A stretch of DNA of 64,000 bases from Agelas oroides (Eukaryota > Porifera > Demospongiae > Agelasida > Agelasidae). This document shows positions 60,201 through 64,000 of the stretch, in pieces. Both the position numbers and the translations under genes were made by a program. The notes under the pieces were generated by a model, which worked only from the letters and a program-made list of their open reading frames with translations, did not search any database and was not told the origin of the DNA. Numbering within the stretch: the first letter of the stretch is position 1; every line of letters starts with the position of its first letter. The DNA lies in assembly GCA_949130485.1 (NCBI GenBank), contig OX422191.1:4403754-4467753 (forward strand), written 5' to 3'.

Positions 60201-61231
60201 TCCCAAGCTAGATTCACTTCTGCACATAAAGGAAAGAGTCTGGTAACAGGCTAGGTCCCAATAGAATGTGAATGATGTATCATGTTTTCAAATATTGCAC
60301 TGTTCTACATGTAGTCTCGTGTGACCAGACCCAACCGAAAGGGAGGGAGGGTCTAGCTGGTCCACTGCCTAACACAAATTTTAATTGGGAATGTGATACA
60401 AGCTGGTTGGTAGTTACTAGTCTTGCAAGCCAGACTACTTTCACAAAAAAAGAAAGGGTCTGGTGAACTGCATATATAAGCCGTGTCCCACCAGAATGCA
60501 ATTAGCTAGATGACGTAACCAGATTTCAAATACTGCACTCTTGAAATAGCTGTTGCAAAGTGTGCATGCTCTCTGAGTAGTATAGTTTTTACAGCTCCTG
60601 TAGTAGCAGAAAAGATGTCCTAGCTCTCTGTTGCTGGTTTCAAGTGTGATGTAATGTGTCATGTGACAAGATACCACAACATGATTGAACTGCACCATAC
60701 GGTGCTGCAGGACATGGCTTGAATATGCAGTTCACCAGACCCTTCTCTTTTTTTTTATGTGGAAGTGGGTCTGGCTTGTGAGACTAGGTAGCTCTGAAAC
60801 ACCTTGTAGTGTGAAAGTTATGATAAAAAAACAGTTGCGGTACTTAGTTGACTGTCTATATGCTGACTGCGCAGAACAAATCTGTGTTAGGCAGTGGACC
60901 AGACCCTCCCATCCAGGTTGGGTCTGGGCCATGCTAGACCATAGATAGTAGAGTATCTTACTCTATTATCTATGGCAAGACTAAGGCTATACCACCACAA
61001 GCTAAGCCTTTTCTTATTCATCAGTTACAACCTAGCGATATGTCAACTTGCCAGTAGGTTGCCACTGTTCAGATTACATCTAAGGTGTAAGGTCAAGGTG
61101 TCGATGAGGACACACACCTGACACTTTCAAAAATTTATGAGCCTACTTACATGCTGCTGCACAAGTTCGAGGAAGTGAGCTGGGTCCTCCCGTGCCTTCT
61201 CAATGTTAGAAATGACTTGATCTCTCTTCAT
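30690..61231 (-). CDS. NCAPG2: Condensin II complex subunit G2 (NCAPG2), whole gene, 26 exons
   Basis: The minus-strand exons join into about 1,205 residues, close to the vertebrate length of about 1,140. Matches to the family run the whole length: FDLDEFFQALPKKQR near the N terminus, EIYFRAWK.ASG (about 250), CLQDLMFCAVHAPR (about 272), LRLYNPFLWRALK with FDAFPLQEPN (about 320-355), the block HPLL..LLP.L...LHD.SEKVR (about 441), KFWHICPIEHLL (about 482) and GAARRFYQ (about 537). NCAPG2 is the HEAT-repeat G subunit of condensin II; with SMC2, SMC4, NCAPH2 and NCAPD3 it compacts chromosomes from prophase in the nucleus. All joins keep phase and use GT-AG sites. Introns reach 7.8 kb and host many transposons. 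The first 25 exons are well supported; the last is tentative. Confidence 0.93.
30996..31080 (-). CDS. NCAPG2: NCAPG2 exon 25
   Basis: 85 nt with SKNTGEELVRCIRSSIQLL, the C-terminal helix. Ends phase 2, so a further exon must follow. Confidence 0.85.
31250..31359 (-). CDS. NCAPG2: NCAPG2 exon 24
   Basis: 110 nt with LFASHLCDYLGD and ASLHLINVLAK, matching the family's VHIILVINAGK. Ends phase 1. Confidence 0.88.
31425..31530. mobile_element. Decayed short MITE, same TAGCCT..CCTAGGCC family
   Basis: Ends GCCTAGTTCCTAGGCC and GGCCTGGGAAT. The interior resembles 21251-21392 (GTTTGCGTTCAGTA, ACACGGA.GC.GAAGAGC). Confidence 0.6.
31668..31762 (-). CDS. NCAPG2: NCAPG2 exon 23
   Basis: 95 nt with MTPDDLPLFVNSIVKQSCKD, matching human LTPPEHLSDLPPFSRCLIG. 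Ends phase 2. Confidence 0.88.
32181..32327 (-). CDS. NCAPG2: NCAPG2 exon 22
   Basis: 147 nt, phase 0 to 0, with SLAVYSTIVQHVIETQVNHI, a helical C-terminal segment. Confidence 0.85.
32523..32689. mobile_element. MITE, TAGCCTCGTTCCCAGGC family, 167-bp copy
   Basis: Inverted ends, palindromic interior and an 8-bp direct repeat AGCAAATT on both sides (32515-32522 and 32690-32697). Confidence 0.8.
32741..32925 (-). CDS. NCAPG2: NCAPG2 exon 21
   Basis: 185 nt. The acceptor catag at 32926 is the one that keeps frame; an upstream in-frame ATG is not used. Encodes FLLPSLCKLLYQLCEASG and TAMLLGSMLHLLQQV. Confidence 0.85.
33158..33354 (-). CDS. NCAPG2: NCAPG2 exon 20
   Basis: 197 nt with a basic stretch SVRRSSRKRKVDE (possible nuclear-localisation signal), then LVEMLLEVMAEMVLTG. 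Phase fits. The 2.6-kb transposon sits in the intron before it. Confidence 0.88.
33851..33949 (+). repeat. Direct duplication, period 53 bp
   Basis: The block AAGTGCCATATCCAAGGTGT continuing to TTTTAGGCAGAAC occurs at 33851-33896 and again at 33904-33949 with no changes seen. Just inside the left transposon end. Confidence 0.85.
34107..35440 (+). pseudogene. B-box zinc finger plus RecQ-like helicase, truncated and frameshifted
   Basis: Four exons with preserved introns: 34107-34326, 34409-34871, 34957-35144 and 35212 to about 35440; all joins keep phase. Exon 1 encodes a B-box-like finger (CDHCQGEATIFCNQCKSSYC). Exon 2 has helicase motifs: the RecQ-type AFKDWQLRVIKAIL entry, P-loop PTGSGKSLCFQFP, LLPTVSLIMDQV, then DEAH. 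Exon 3 has motif III (MALTATATPEV). Exon 4 has IVYVDFVRDV, then loses frame just before motif V, which in another frame reads NWQSGQIQVMVCT. The rest of the helicase (motif VI, zinc domain) is absent. Not a working helicase; kept introns show it was moved as DNA. Confidence 0.8.
35436..35651 (+). pseudogene. C-terminal fragment of a ULP1-like (C48-type) cysteine protease
   Basis: The frame QRGSKDCGCFAVAFAVSLLL, continuing to YHQKDMRQHF and ending in a Lys-rich tail with stop at 35651. The Gln ahead of DCG and the Cys itself correspond to the catalytic Q and C of ULP1 proteases; the His and Asp part would lie upstream and is missing. It abuts the helicase fragment directly, in another frame. 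Confidence 0.65.
36270..36484 (-). CDS. NCAPG2: NCAPG2 exon 19
   Basis: 215 nt with a Pro/Ser linker, then LTNALNVYLRMCMHKRAESE and a helix ending in VLTWAERVLLP, matching the family's LHCRLSIHLQHKF..EG segment. Ends phase 2. Confidence 0.9.
36786..37160. mobile_element. MITE next to the NCAPG2 exon 18 splice donor, with an Arg-rich coding fragment
   Basis: Inverted ends GGGCGAGCGTGAGC. On the minus strand, 36940-36825 encodes an Arg/Glu/Ala-rich piece (RARRSAETAEQKE, RRREADRARRAAT, stop). Such repeats are seen at the N-termini of transposon helicase-like proteins in invertebrates; that link is inference. Confidence 0.6.
37173..37229 (-). CDS. NCAPG2: NCAPG2 exon 18
   Basis: 57 nt, phase 0 to 0, ELKKLKEFWEIRDTLKRSM. 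A MITE begins about 12 bp past its donor site. Confidence 0.8.
37961..38053 (-). CDS. NCAPG2: NCAPG2 exon 17
   Basis: 93 nt, phase 0 to 0. QPMLALEILGWMM corresponds to the family's PELALVYIEYLL. Confidence 0.88.
38228..38385. repeat. Short tandem repeat, about 42-bp unit
   Basis: ATAGGCACCCATTGAAAATA then AGCATCCC.TGAATA occurs two to three times, preceded by TACCGTAAAATCGAG, which looks like a transposon end. Confidence 0.6.
38621..38893 (-). CDS. NCAPG2: NCAPG2 exon 16
   Basis: 273 nt, phase 0 to 0. It contains YLLSSYLPKKSVTSIS, an LVAWQQAGHVIKLIKHWL helix and a Lys-rich end. Confidence 0.92.
39240..39286. repeat. (CA)n microsatellite
   Basis: About 23 CA units with one CCA interruption, immediately downstream of NCAPG2 exon 15. 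Confidence 0.95.
39293..39468 (-). CDS. NCAPG2: NCAPG2 exon 15
   Basis: 176 nt with TLSVEDGELMTGLLETMVVL, matching TLSVNDVACMAGLLEIIVIL. Its donor lies about 6 bp from a (CA)n microsatellite. Confidence 0.94.
39609..39743 (-). CDS. NCAPG2: NCAPG2 exon 14 (acidic linker)
   Basis: 135 nt, low-complexity and acidic (DAEEEEEDRDN..), where the vertebrate protein also has an acidic insert. Phase fits both sides. Confidence 0.85.
39855..39950 (-). repeat. tRNA-like SINE head (decayed)
   Basis: Minus strand reads TAGTTCAGTGGTCAGAACAC, an A-box-like stem region, then GGTTTGATACC as a B-box. It lacks a full cloverleaf, so a SINE fragment or tRNA pseudogene rather than a working tRNA. Confidence 0.5.
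40022..40241 (-). CDS. NCAPG2: NCAPG2 exon 13
   Basis: 220 nt with IERCVVLLRANPGAARRFYQ, matching CERCVTLVQMNHAAARRFYQ, then a Gly/Glu-rich linker. Ends phase 1. Confidence 0.95.
41007..41083. repeat. Transposon-like end abutting the 83-bp minisatellite
   Basis: TAGCCTCATTCCCAGGCCTT then a block with GTCCAAGTTTGCCATCAAAA. The same block occurs inverted at about 47530-47580, right after the second minisatellite. Confidence 0.7.
41084..42063. repeat. Minisatellite, 83-bp unit, about 12 copies
   Basis: Units contain CCAATGGACATCCATGGGAC, GTCCATTGGACATCCCACCC and TGTCCCACTGTCCTGTCCAG. Each unit holds an internal near-palindrome (GTCCAATGGAC..GTCCATTGGAC). A shorter sub-unit (TCACTGACCGGACATCCCAC) is further expanded near 41450-41620. 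Long frames on both strands are repeat artefacts. Confidence 0.95.
42064..42140 (+). mobile_element. Solo pogo-like transposon end
   Basis: CAGTGGTACCTCCCTTAACG preceded by TA, typical of pogo-class inverted repeats. No matching right end found nearby. Confidence 0.35.
43486..43534 (+). other. Isolated first-exon-like sequence, unknown product
   Basis: ATG with 15 codons (MTAKKTAVGKGAIPQ) ending at a good donor (gtaattttt). A following acceptor at about 43634 leads quickly to a stop. Downstream sequence is related, inverted, to 46110-46210. Could be a gene fragment duplicated within the NCAPG2 intron. Not recognised. Confidence 0.25.
44740..45040. repeat. Irregular minisatellite of GTGTGAATGAGCTTCACAC motifs
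   Basis: Units of about 40 bp alternate TGTGAATGAGCTTCACAC and TGTGAGTGAGCCTCAC with GTAACTCAAG spacers, seven or so times, with variation. Confidence 0.75.
46025..46205 (-). other. Unidentified minus-strand coding-like exon with stop
   Basis: Frame with NCEQDWKVSATVQFLLSPY and EEQHYSYLETLRERFRDPYL, ending at a stop (46027). About 75 bp of it is duplicated, inverted, at 43550-43630. Codon content looks protein-like, but no family recognised and no other exons found. Could be a gene fragment carried by the surrounding element. Confidence 0.3.
46213..47532. repeat. Minisatellite, 85-bp unit, about 15 copies
   Basis: Units carry GTCCCATGGTACTGTGGGAT, AGGACGGACAGTGGGATATG, GGGCCCTTAAGGAGGGACAG and TGGACTCCCATGGATAGTCC. 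Two unit variants (CTTAAGGAG and CTCAGGTG) alternate. Long frames across it are artefacts. Confidence 0.95.
47580..47660. mobile_element. Hairpin MITE, TAGCCTCATTCCCAGGCC family, left end lost
   Basis: TCCCACCGTCCAGTTTT.. inverted against ..AAAACTGGACGGTGGGA, ending GGCCTGGGAATGAGGCTA. Resembles the interior of 32523-32689. Confidence 0.65.
48071..48165 (-). CDS. NCAPG2: NCAPG2 exon 12
   Basis: 95 nt with VVKRIVALLVDSFQPSHLP, matching the family's SRRLVSLIFNSFLPVNQP. The following intron is 7.8 kb and holds both large minisatellites. Confidence 0.9.
48693..49273. mobile_element. MITE, TACCGTAGACTCTGG/GCGCCTAATA family, copy 2
   Basis: 581 bp, inverted relative to 19983-20569, same subterminal GCGCATA motifs and interior. 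Confidence 0.8.
49549..49735 (-). CDS. NCAPG2: NCAPG2 exon 11
   Basis: 187 nt with LSHPLLRNLLPLLQNHLHD, SEKVRIALLDLLL and KFWHICPIEHLL, the clearest NCAPG2 signature. Ends phase 1. Confidence 0.96.
50096..50275 (-). CDS. NCAPG2: NCAPG2 exon 10
   Basis: 180 nt, phase 0 to 0. VVRVTGVVGVCRVLSYFWEM matches the family's VRSTGILGVC....YWEMMP. Confidence 0.94.
50592..51163. mobile_element. MITE, TAGCCTCGTTCCCAGGC family, 572-bp copy
   Basis: Inverted ends with a 9-bp direct repeat TCTCATACT (50583-50591 and 51164-51172). Interior is close to 15709-16270. Confidence 0.85.
51281..51499 (-). CDS. NCAPG2: NCAPG2 exon 9
   Basis: 219 nt, phase 0 to 0. HEAT region with LYNPFLWRALK, VRANAASLLFDAFPL and MQKQFDAMM. 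Confidence 0.95.
51880..51990. repeat. Palindrome of about 105 bp
   Basis: AACCACAGTAGACA.GGATTT ATGGTCCATAAAC is mirrored as TTTATGGACCATAAATCC.TGTCTACTGTGGTT around a CCTGAGCCC core. Hairpin MITE or recent foldback. Confidence 0.75.
52005..52132. repeat. Tandem repeat, 49-bp unit, about 2.7 copies
   Basis: TTATTAGTAAACACACATGG then TAGTTTACACTGTAAACAAG is repeated; the third copy is altered. Confidence 0.8.
52290..52393. mobile_element. Short MITE with 26-bp inverted repeats
   Basis: ATTATTTGATGGGTGAGAAG on the left and its reverse complement on the right, with about 50 bp between. Confidence 0.75.
52814..52906 (-). CDS. NCAPG2: NCAPG2 exon 8
   Basis: 93 nt, phase 0 to 0. QIEEHCLQDLMFCAVHAPR matches human AIENDCIQDFMFHGIHLPR. 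Confidence 0.92.
53143..53650. mobile_element. MITE, TACCGTAG/GGGCCC family, copy 3
   Basis: 508 bp, opposite orientation to copy 1, best preserved of the three. Ends 6 bp from the NCAPG2 exon 7 donor. Confidence 0.85.
53656..53725 (-). CDS. NCAPG2: NCAPG2 exon 7
   Basis: 70 nt with YGEIYFRAWKLASG, one of the strongest family matches. A MITE ends 6 bp past the donor. Confidence 0.93.
54012..54037. repeat. Poly-G tract
   Basis: About 25 consecutive G on the plus strand; could form G-quadruplex. Exact length is likely unstable and error-prone in sequencing. Confidence 0.9.
54148..54242 (-). CDS. NCAPG2: NCAPG2 exon 6
   Basis: 95 nt with GRKLISFLFGMHPKFVEDLH and QTIKNQ, matching the family's GRRFLSCLF..... 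TIKNQ. Ends phase 2. Confidence 0.92.
55061..55195 (-). CDS. NCAPG2: NCAPG2 exon 5
   Basis: 135 nt, phase 0 to 0. It encodes LSDLHRVWLMRQSFLLLDFED, matching the R(L/V)W..(H/R)QA....D segment of the family. Confidence 0.9.
55295..56367. mobile_element. DNA transposon with 127-bp terminal inverted repeats
   Basis: Arms 55295-55421 and 56241-56367 are essentially perfect reverse complements, starting GTCACAAAAAAGTTTTCTC and including GTAGGGATGG. Interior is TGTGG-rich and non-coding, so it is non-autonomous. No clear target duplication seen. Confidence 0.85.
57135..57686 (-). CDS. Basic repeat protein ORF, unknown function
   Basis: 183 codons from ATG 57686 to a stop. The N-terminus is basic (MRNVRKKRAKYKQNYLRNK). 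It is followed by about eight 15-residue or longer units of the form YW(K/E)DPE(T/K)(K/G)RASSH, and a basic end. Similar Tyr/Asp-Pro-Glu/Arg-Ala-Ser repeats occur in N-terminal parts of transposon helicase-like proteins of sponges and other invertebrates; this is recalled, not checked. It lies alone in an NCAPG2 intron with no other domain, so a transposon fragment or young gene. DNA repeats are 45 bp. Confidence 0.5.
   Translation of the reverse strand: MRNVRKKRAKYKQNYLRNKGEKRQASRNNYWKDPEKHRASSRASSHACYWKDPETKRASSHACYWKDPETKRASSHACYWKDPETKRASSHTRYWEDPETKRASSRASSHTRYWEDPEKGRAASRVSSHTRYWEDPEKGRAASRVSSHSSYWRNPDNKRAAARMTNLKAAKAKLKWYRRYYAS
58023..58056. repeat. (GAA)n microsatellite
   Basis: About 11 AAG/GAA units, followed by GAAAG. 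Confidence 0.9.
58117..58449. repeat. 333-bp near-perfect hairpin palindrome
   Basis: Arms of about 155 bp mirror each other (outer end TACTTTCCAGCAAACTTAAC). The centre contains ATGGCCGCC-type sequence, CGGGGTCATCCCTAC and a loop of about 15 bp. No protein potential seen. Confidence 0.85.
58546..58706 (-). CDS. NCAPG2: NCAPG2 exon 4
   Basis: 161 nt with ISRLCERWWAKK, matching the family's LC..WW segment. Ends phase 0. Confidence 0.92.
59097..59214 (-). CDS. NCAPG2: NCAPG2 exon 3
   Basis: 118 nt starting phase 0 and ending phase 1. It encodes a hydrophobic HEAT-like helix (EAVLALLSGVVVCCQSAL). Confidence 0.85.
59335..59475 (-). CDS. NCAPG2: NCAPG2 exon 2
   Basis: 141 nt, phase 0 to 0. SPFDLDEFFQALPKKQRTK matches the N-terminal family segment (human DPFSLNELLDELSRKQKEE). 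Confidence 0.92.
60310..60945. mobile_element. MITE with GACCAGACCCAAC ends
   Basis: Left ACCAGACCCAACC then TGGTCCACTGCCTAACACA; right TGTGTTAGGCAGTGGACCAG then GGTTGGGTCTGG. Internal GGGTCTGG motifs recur. Confidence 0.7.
61151..61231 (-). CDS. NCAPG2: NCAPG2 exon 1 (start codon)
   Basis: ATG then 27 codons (MKRDQVISNIEKAREDPAHF..), phase 0, donor gtaagt. The next plus-strand coding start is 399 bp away, so the two genes probably share a bidirectional promoter. Confidence 0.85.
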
Positions 61232-61629
61232 CTTGGATCTCTGATGGGCTATGGTCTATGCTAGGGCAGTACACGATCAGCCAAAAACTCAGATGACATA
61301 AAGAATAAAAGTTGCCGCCAAGATAAAATCAAAGGTCAAAGTTTAAAGGTTAGTTGTGTTACTTACGCATGCGCACTTTGTCAGTAGAAATGACGTGTGA
61401 CGATTTCAGGAGAATCGAAGACAAATTCTGGTTGCCAGGTCTGGCCCTGAAAGGGAAAGGTACCTAGAACCTAAGTGCTTACCTAATTGGTACTCACGGT
61501 GTCGTAGTATAACTAAGTATTCATCTAGGCTGTTCTTAAACTGAAAAGAATGATGAAGGAAGCTTTAATATACGTCTGACAATGTTGCTGTTGTGTAGCC
61601 ATTTTTTTGTCCACCCCTCCCATAGGACA
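61232..61629. promoter_or_regulatory. Putative shared (bidirectional) promoter
   Basis: 398 bp between the divergent start codons of NCAPG2 and the plus-strand gene at 61630. No TATA box stands out. Assigned by position only. Confidence 0.4.
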
Positions 61630-61720
61630 ATGTCCACGGTGCAGAGTAACAGAAGTGCACTACGCAGTCTTCTCGAAAAAGCTAATCTACTGGGTTATGA
61701 GAATGCTTTACTTGAGCAAG
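61630..61720 (+). CDS. First exon of an unidentified gene, SAM-like N-terminus
   Basis: ATG then 30 codons with LRSLLEKANLLGYENALLEQG, followed by donor gtaact in phase 1. The pattern (helix, then GY...L...G) is how SAM domains often begin. No second exon was found in the remaining 2.3 kb, so the gene continues beyond the window or is not real. Confidence 0.45.
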
Positions 61721-62809
61721 GTAACTTACAAACACATATTCTGTGGGGCATGAGCCAATACATCTTTGCTATTACATGGCTGTGCTTCAAAGCAATATCA
61801 GACAGAGGCTGCAACTGGGATAACTTCAGAATCTGGATCAGTGACACTTGATCGTCCCATTCTGTAGCTCTTAATTGGTTCATAATGACAAAATGGAAGG
61901 GGGAAGTTACTTGTAGTTGCCTGTTTTAAGCTCTAGCAGCTGCGATGAAAGTTTTCACGGGCAAAAAGTGTGCTTGATCGCTTGACTTTTAGTGGTTCAA
62001 GGTCTAATTGCAGCAATGCATTCTTGATCTGTTGATTTTTGGAGCTCTGAGGTCACCTTGATCCCTTGATCAGCTCTCAAAAAAGGGTTTCGATCACTTG
62101 ATTCAGTTGTTGATCCCAGGTGCAAGTGCTTCAACGTGGGATATATAAGCGACTACCCCTTAAAATTGTAGCCACACATTGTTATCTGAGAAATGTTAAA
62201 AAGTATGTTTTCCATTTGGATCCCTGTCACGAATGATACCACAGGGAAGATGTAGGACTATTCCTTGTATGTATTGTGTCTGGTAGTGTCCAGCTGTAGC
62301 TGCTCGTTGGTCTTGGGCTCTCTCGTGTCATACACTGTATAATACAATTTCCATAAAGTACATTTTATGTGGGACTCACTCAGGGCAAGTATAAAATGCT
62401 GAAGTGTGGAAACAGAAGTACGGAAACTAAAGTACGGAAGTGAGAAGAAAACCCGCCTATCAGTATCTAGTGCGTTGCTGACTCACGACTGTGCCTTGTA
62501 GCCAAAGGGTGACTGTCTCCAAGTAATGTGAGAGCAGGGTATAGAGCAGCCGGTTAGTGGGACCTCGGACTCCAGTGAGCACTGACAAAGTCGTTTAGCA
62601 TGACACACTGAGTTGTGATGGTCTCGTTCTGAGATTGCGGTGACTATTTGCTAATATCTTAGGGGTAGTTCTGTAACTGGTTGAGCCACTGGCGAATAGT
62701 CTCAGTGAGGAGCTATGACAACACCCGCGTCTGTATTGTGTAAATCAAGTTGACCTTTCACTATGGGCCTCTATGGCAGTCAGTATGATTACGTCATTCG
62801 CGTAGCACT

Positions 62810-63944
62810 AATGGCCGATTTGCATTATAGGATCACGTGATTACTGCCACGCCCCTCTGGGGGTCGGCTCCTTCTCATTCTCCATACAAAATGTATGGGA
62901 AATGACTACCGTGGTCTATAAAATAGCTTGCCGCTCGTGTACAGCGTGTCCTCCAGTCATCGTTTTTAGATTATCTATTGCAGATACTATAAGCTCTGCT
63001 ACAGTATATAGACAATACGTTGAAGCTCTTCGTACGCGGCAAAAACATGGCGAATTCTACTGCCATGATTGTGGAACAGCGGCTAGACCGAATGAAAACC
63101 GACTTACGCGACTTATACTTCGACAGCTAGCGAAGATGATGTTCCCACGGTTTAACTGCACAGCAGGACCCACACAGTTACTAAGTTGAAAGTAATGTCG
63201 CGGAACCATGACCATCATAGTTCCACCCTCAAATTTTAATGACTCACACACTTATAATACACATCCCCACACAACTACAAGTACATACACAACCAGAGTC
63301 AAGCTGTGCACAGGAAGAGAGGCTAGAACAAGTATCACAGTGCCTGGAAACAGTACATACAAGTATTAATGCTGGCAATACACCAAGTGGTCCACAGAAG
63401 CTGGAACGTCCAATCATAACTTGGGTCTGTGGTCTTCATCAACCCCATTCATGGATGGTTAGCTGCCCCACTGTCCACTCGGATGATACCCTGTTTCATC
63501 AGGAAATCAGTGTACCTACATAGACACAATGACATCTATAAAGTGGGGAATCATATTTCTTGCAGATGACTCCACACAGAAACTCTAATGCCAACAGTAA
63601 CTAGCTAGATTTGAAGAGCTGTTTGTACAGCAGCTGAAACTGGCTTCATCTCTCTGCACGCGGCCCATTAATAACGTGTACAGAAAGACTAGCAGCCAGG
63701 CTTTCACGGCTTTTGGCTCACCTGAGTCGGCTGGCATCCCAAGATTGGTTCATATAATGTTCACAGTCAAGGCAATCCACCCTAGAACAGCCACATAAAG
63801 TATGTTTTCCATCTATCTTCTCGATCATGAACGGCAGCTGACTTTATGCCGCGCTGTCAGCACTCACTATACGTTTTCAATGGCGATTCCGTGGACCCTG
63901 ACCCCCAGCTGTATCACATGATCCTATAGTGCAAATCGGCCATT
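62810..63944. mobile_element. 1.1-kb element with AATGGCCGATTTGCA inverted ends
   Basis: Left AATGGCCGATTTGCATTATA then GGATCACGTGA; right end is its reverse complement with few changes. The interior holds no recognisable protein. It spans most of the region after the SAM-like exon. Confidence 0.6.
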
Positions 63945-64000
63945 GCTATCTCGCATGTATCACTAATTACTAGCTTCCAACCTCCTCCGCTTAGCTTCTA

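Noticed and set aside
63047-63130. Short ORF MANSTAMIVEQRLDRM.. on the plus strand
   Set aside because: Only 28 codons to a stop, no donor site before it, and it lies inside the inverted-end element.

Overview
This is eukaryotic nuclear DNA. Coding sequence is split into short exons by GT-AG introns, and most of the window is intron packed with small inverted-repeat transposons, decayed larger transposons and tandem repeats. The two recognisable host genes (an ankyrin-Roc-COR GTPase and the condensin II subunit NCAPG2), plus a B-box/RecQ-like/ULP1-like transposon family, point to an early-branching animal. A marine sponge is my best guess, but that is inference from gene content and repeat style, not something the sequence proves.

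Layout. (1) 1-21,197, minus strand: an ankyrin-repeat/Roc/COR GTPase gene. Seven exons were reconstructed, all joined in the same intron phase; the 3' end lies beyond base 1. Its introns hold several MITE families, a SINE, a Tigger-like remnant and a 1.1-kb foldback palindrome. (2) 21,200-30,690: no intact host gene recognised. It holds a broken non-LTR retrotransposon (about 24.2-25.7 kb) and a decayed large DNA-transposon protein (about 25.7-28.8 kb) with a RecQ-type zinc region, a Cys-rich region and a transposase-like region. (3) 30,690-61,231, minus strand: a complete NCAPG2 gene, 26 exons (the last tentative), about 1,205 residues. Its introns contain a 2.6-kb DNA transposon with long terminal inverted repeats and a 10-bp target duplication that carries B-box, RecQ-like helicase and ULP1-like protease pieces. 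They also hold two large minisatellites of 83-bp and 85-bp units, and a small Arg-rich repeat-protein ORF. (4) 61,232-64,000: a short intergenic gap, then the first exon of a divergent plus-strand gene that looks like the start of a SAM-like domain, and a 1.1-kb inverted-repeat element.

The host genes are unrelated in job: one is a signalling GTPase, the other a chromosome-condensation subunit. The linking theme is mobile DNA. Several unrelated-looking elements here have 8-10 bp target duplications, as expected of Mutator-like (MULE) or hAT-like transposases. The RecQ/transposase/ULP1 protein family in the window is a plausible autonomous source for some of them. Exon borders come from reading both strands by eye and checking splice sites, phase and protein continuity; no alignment program was run.
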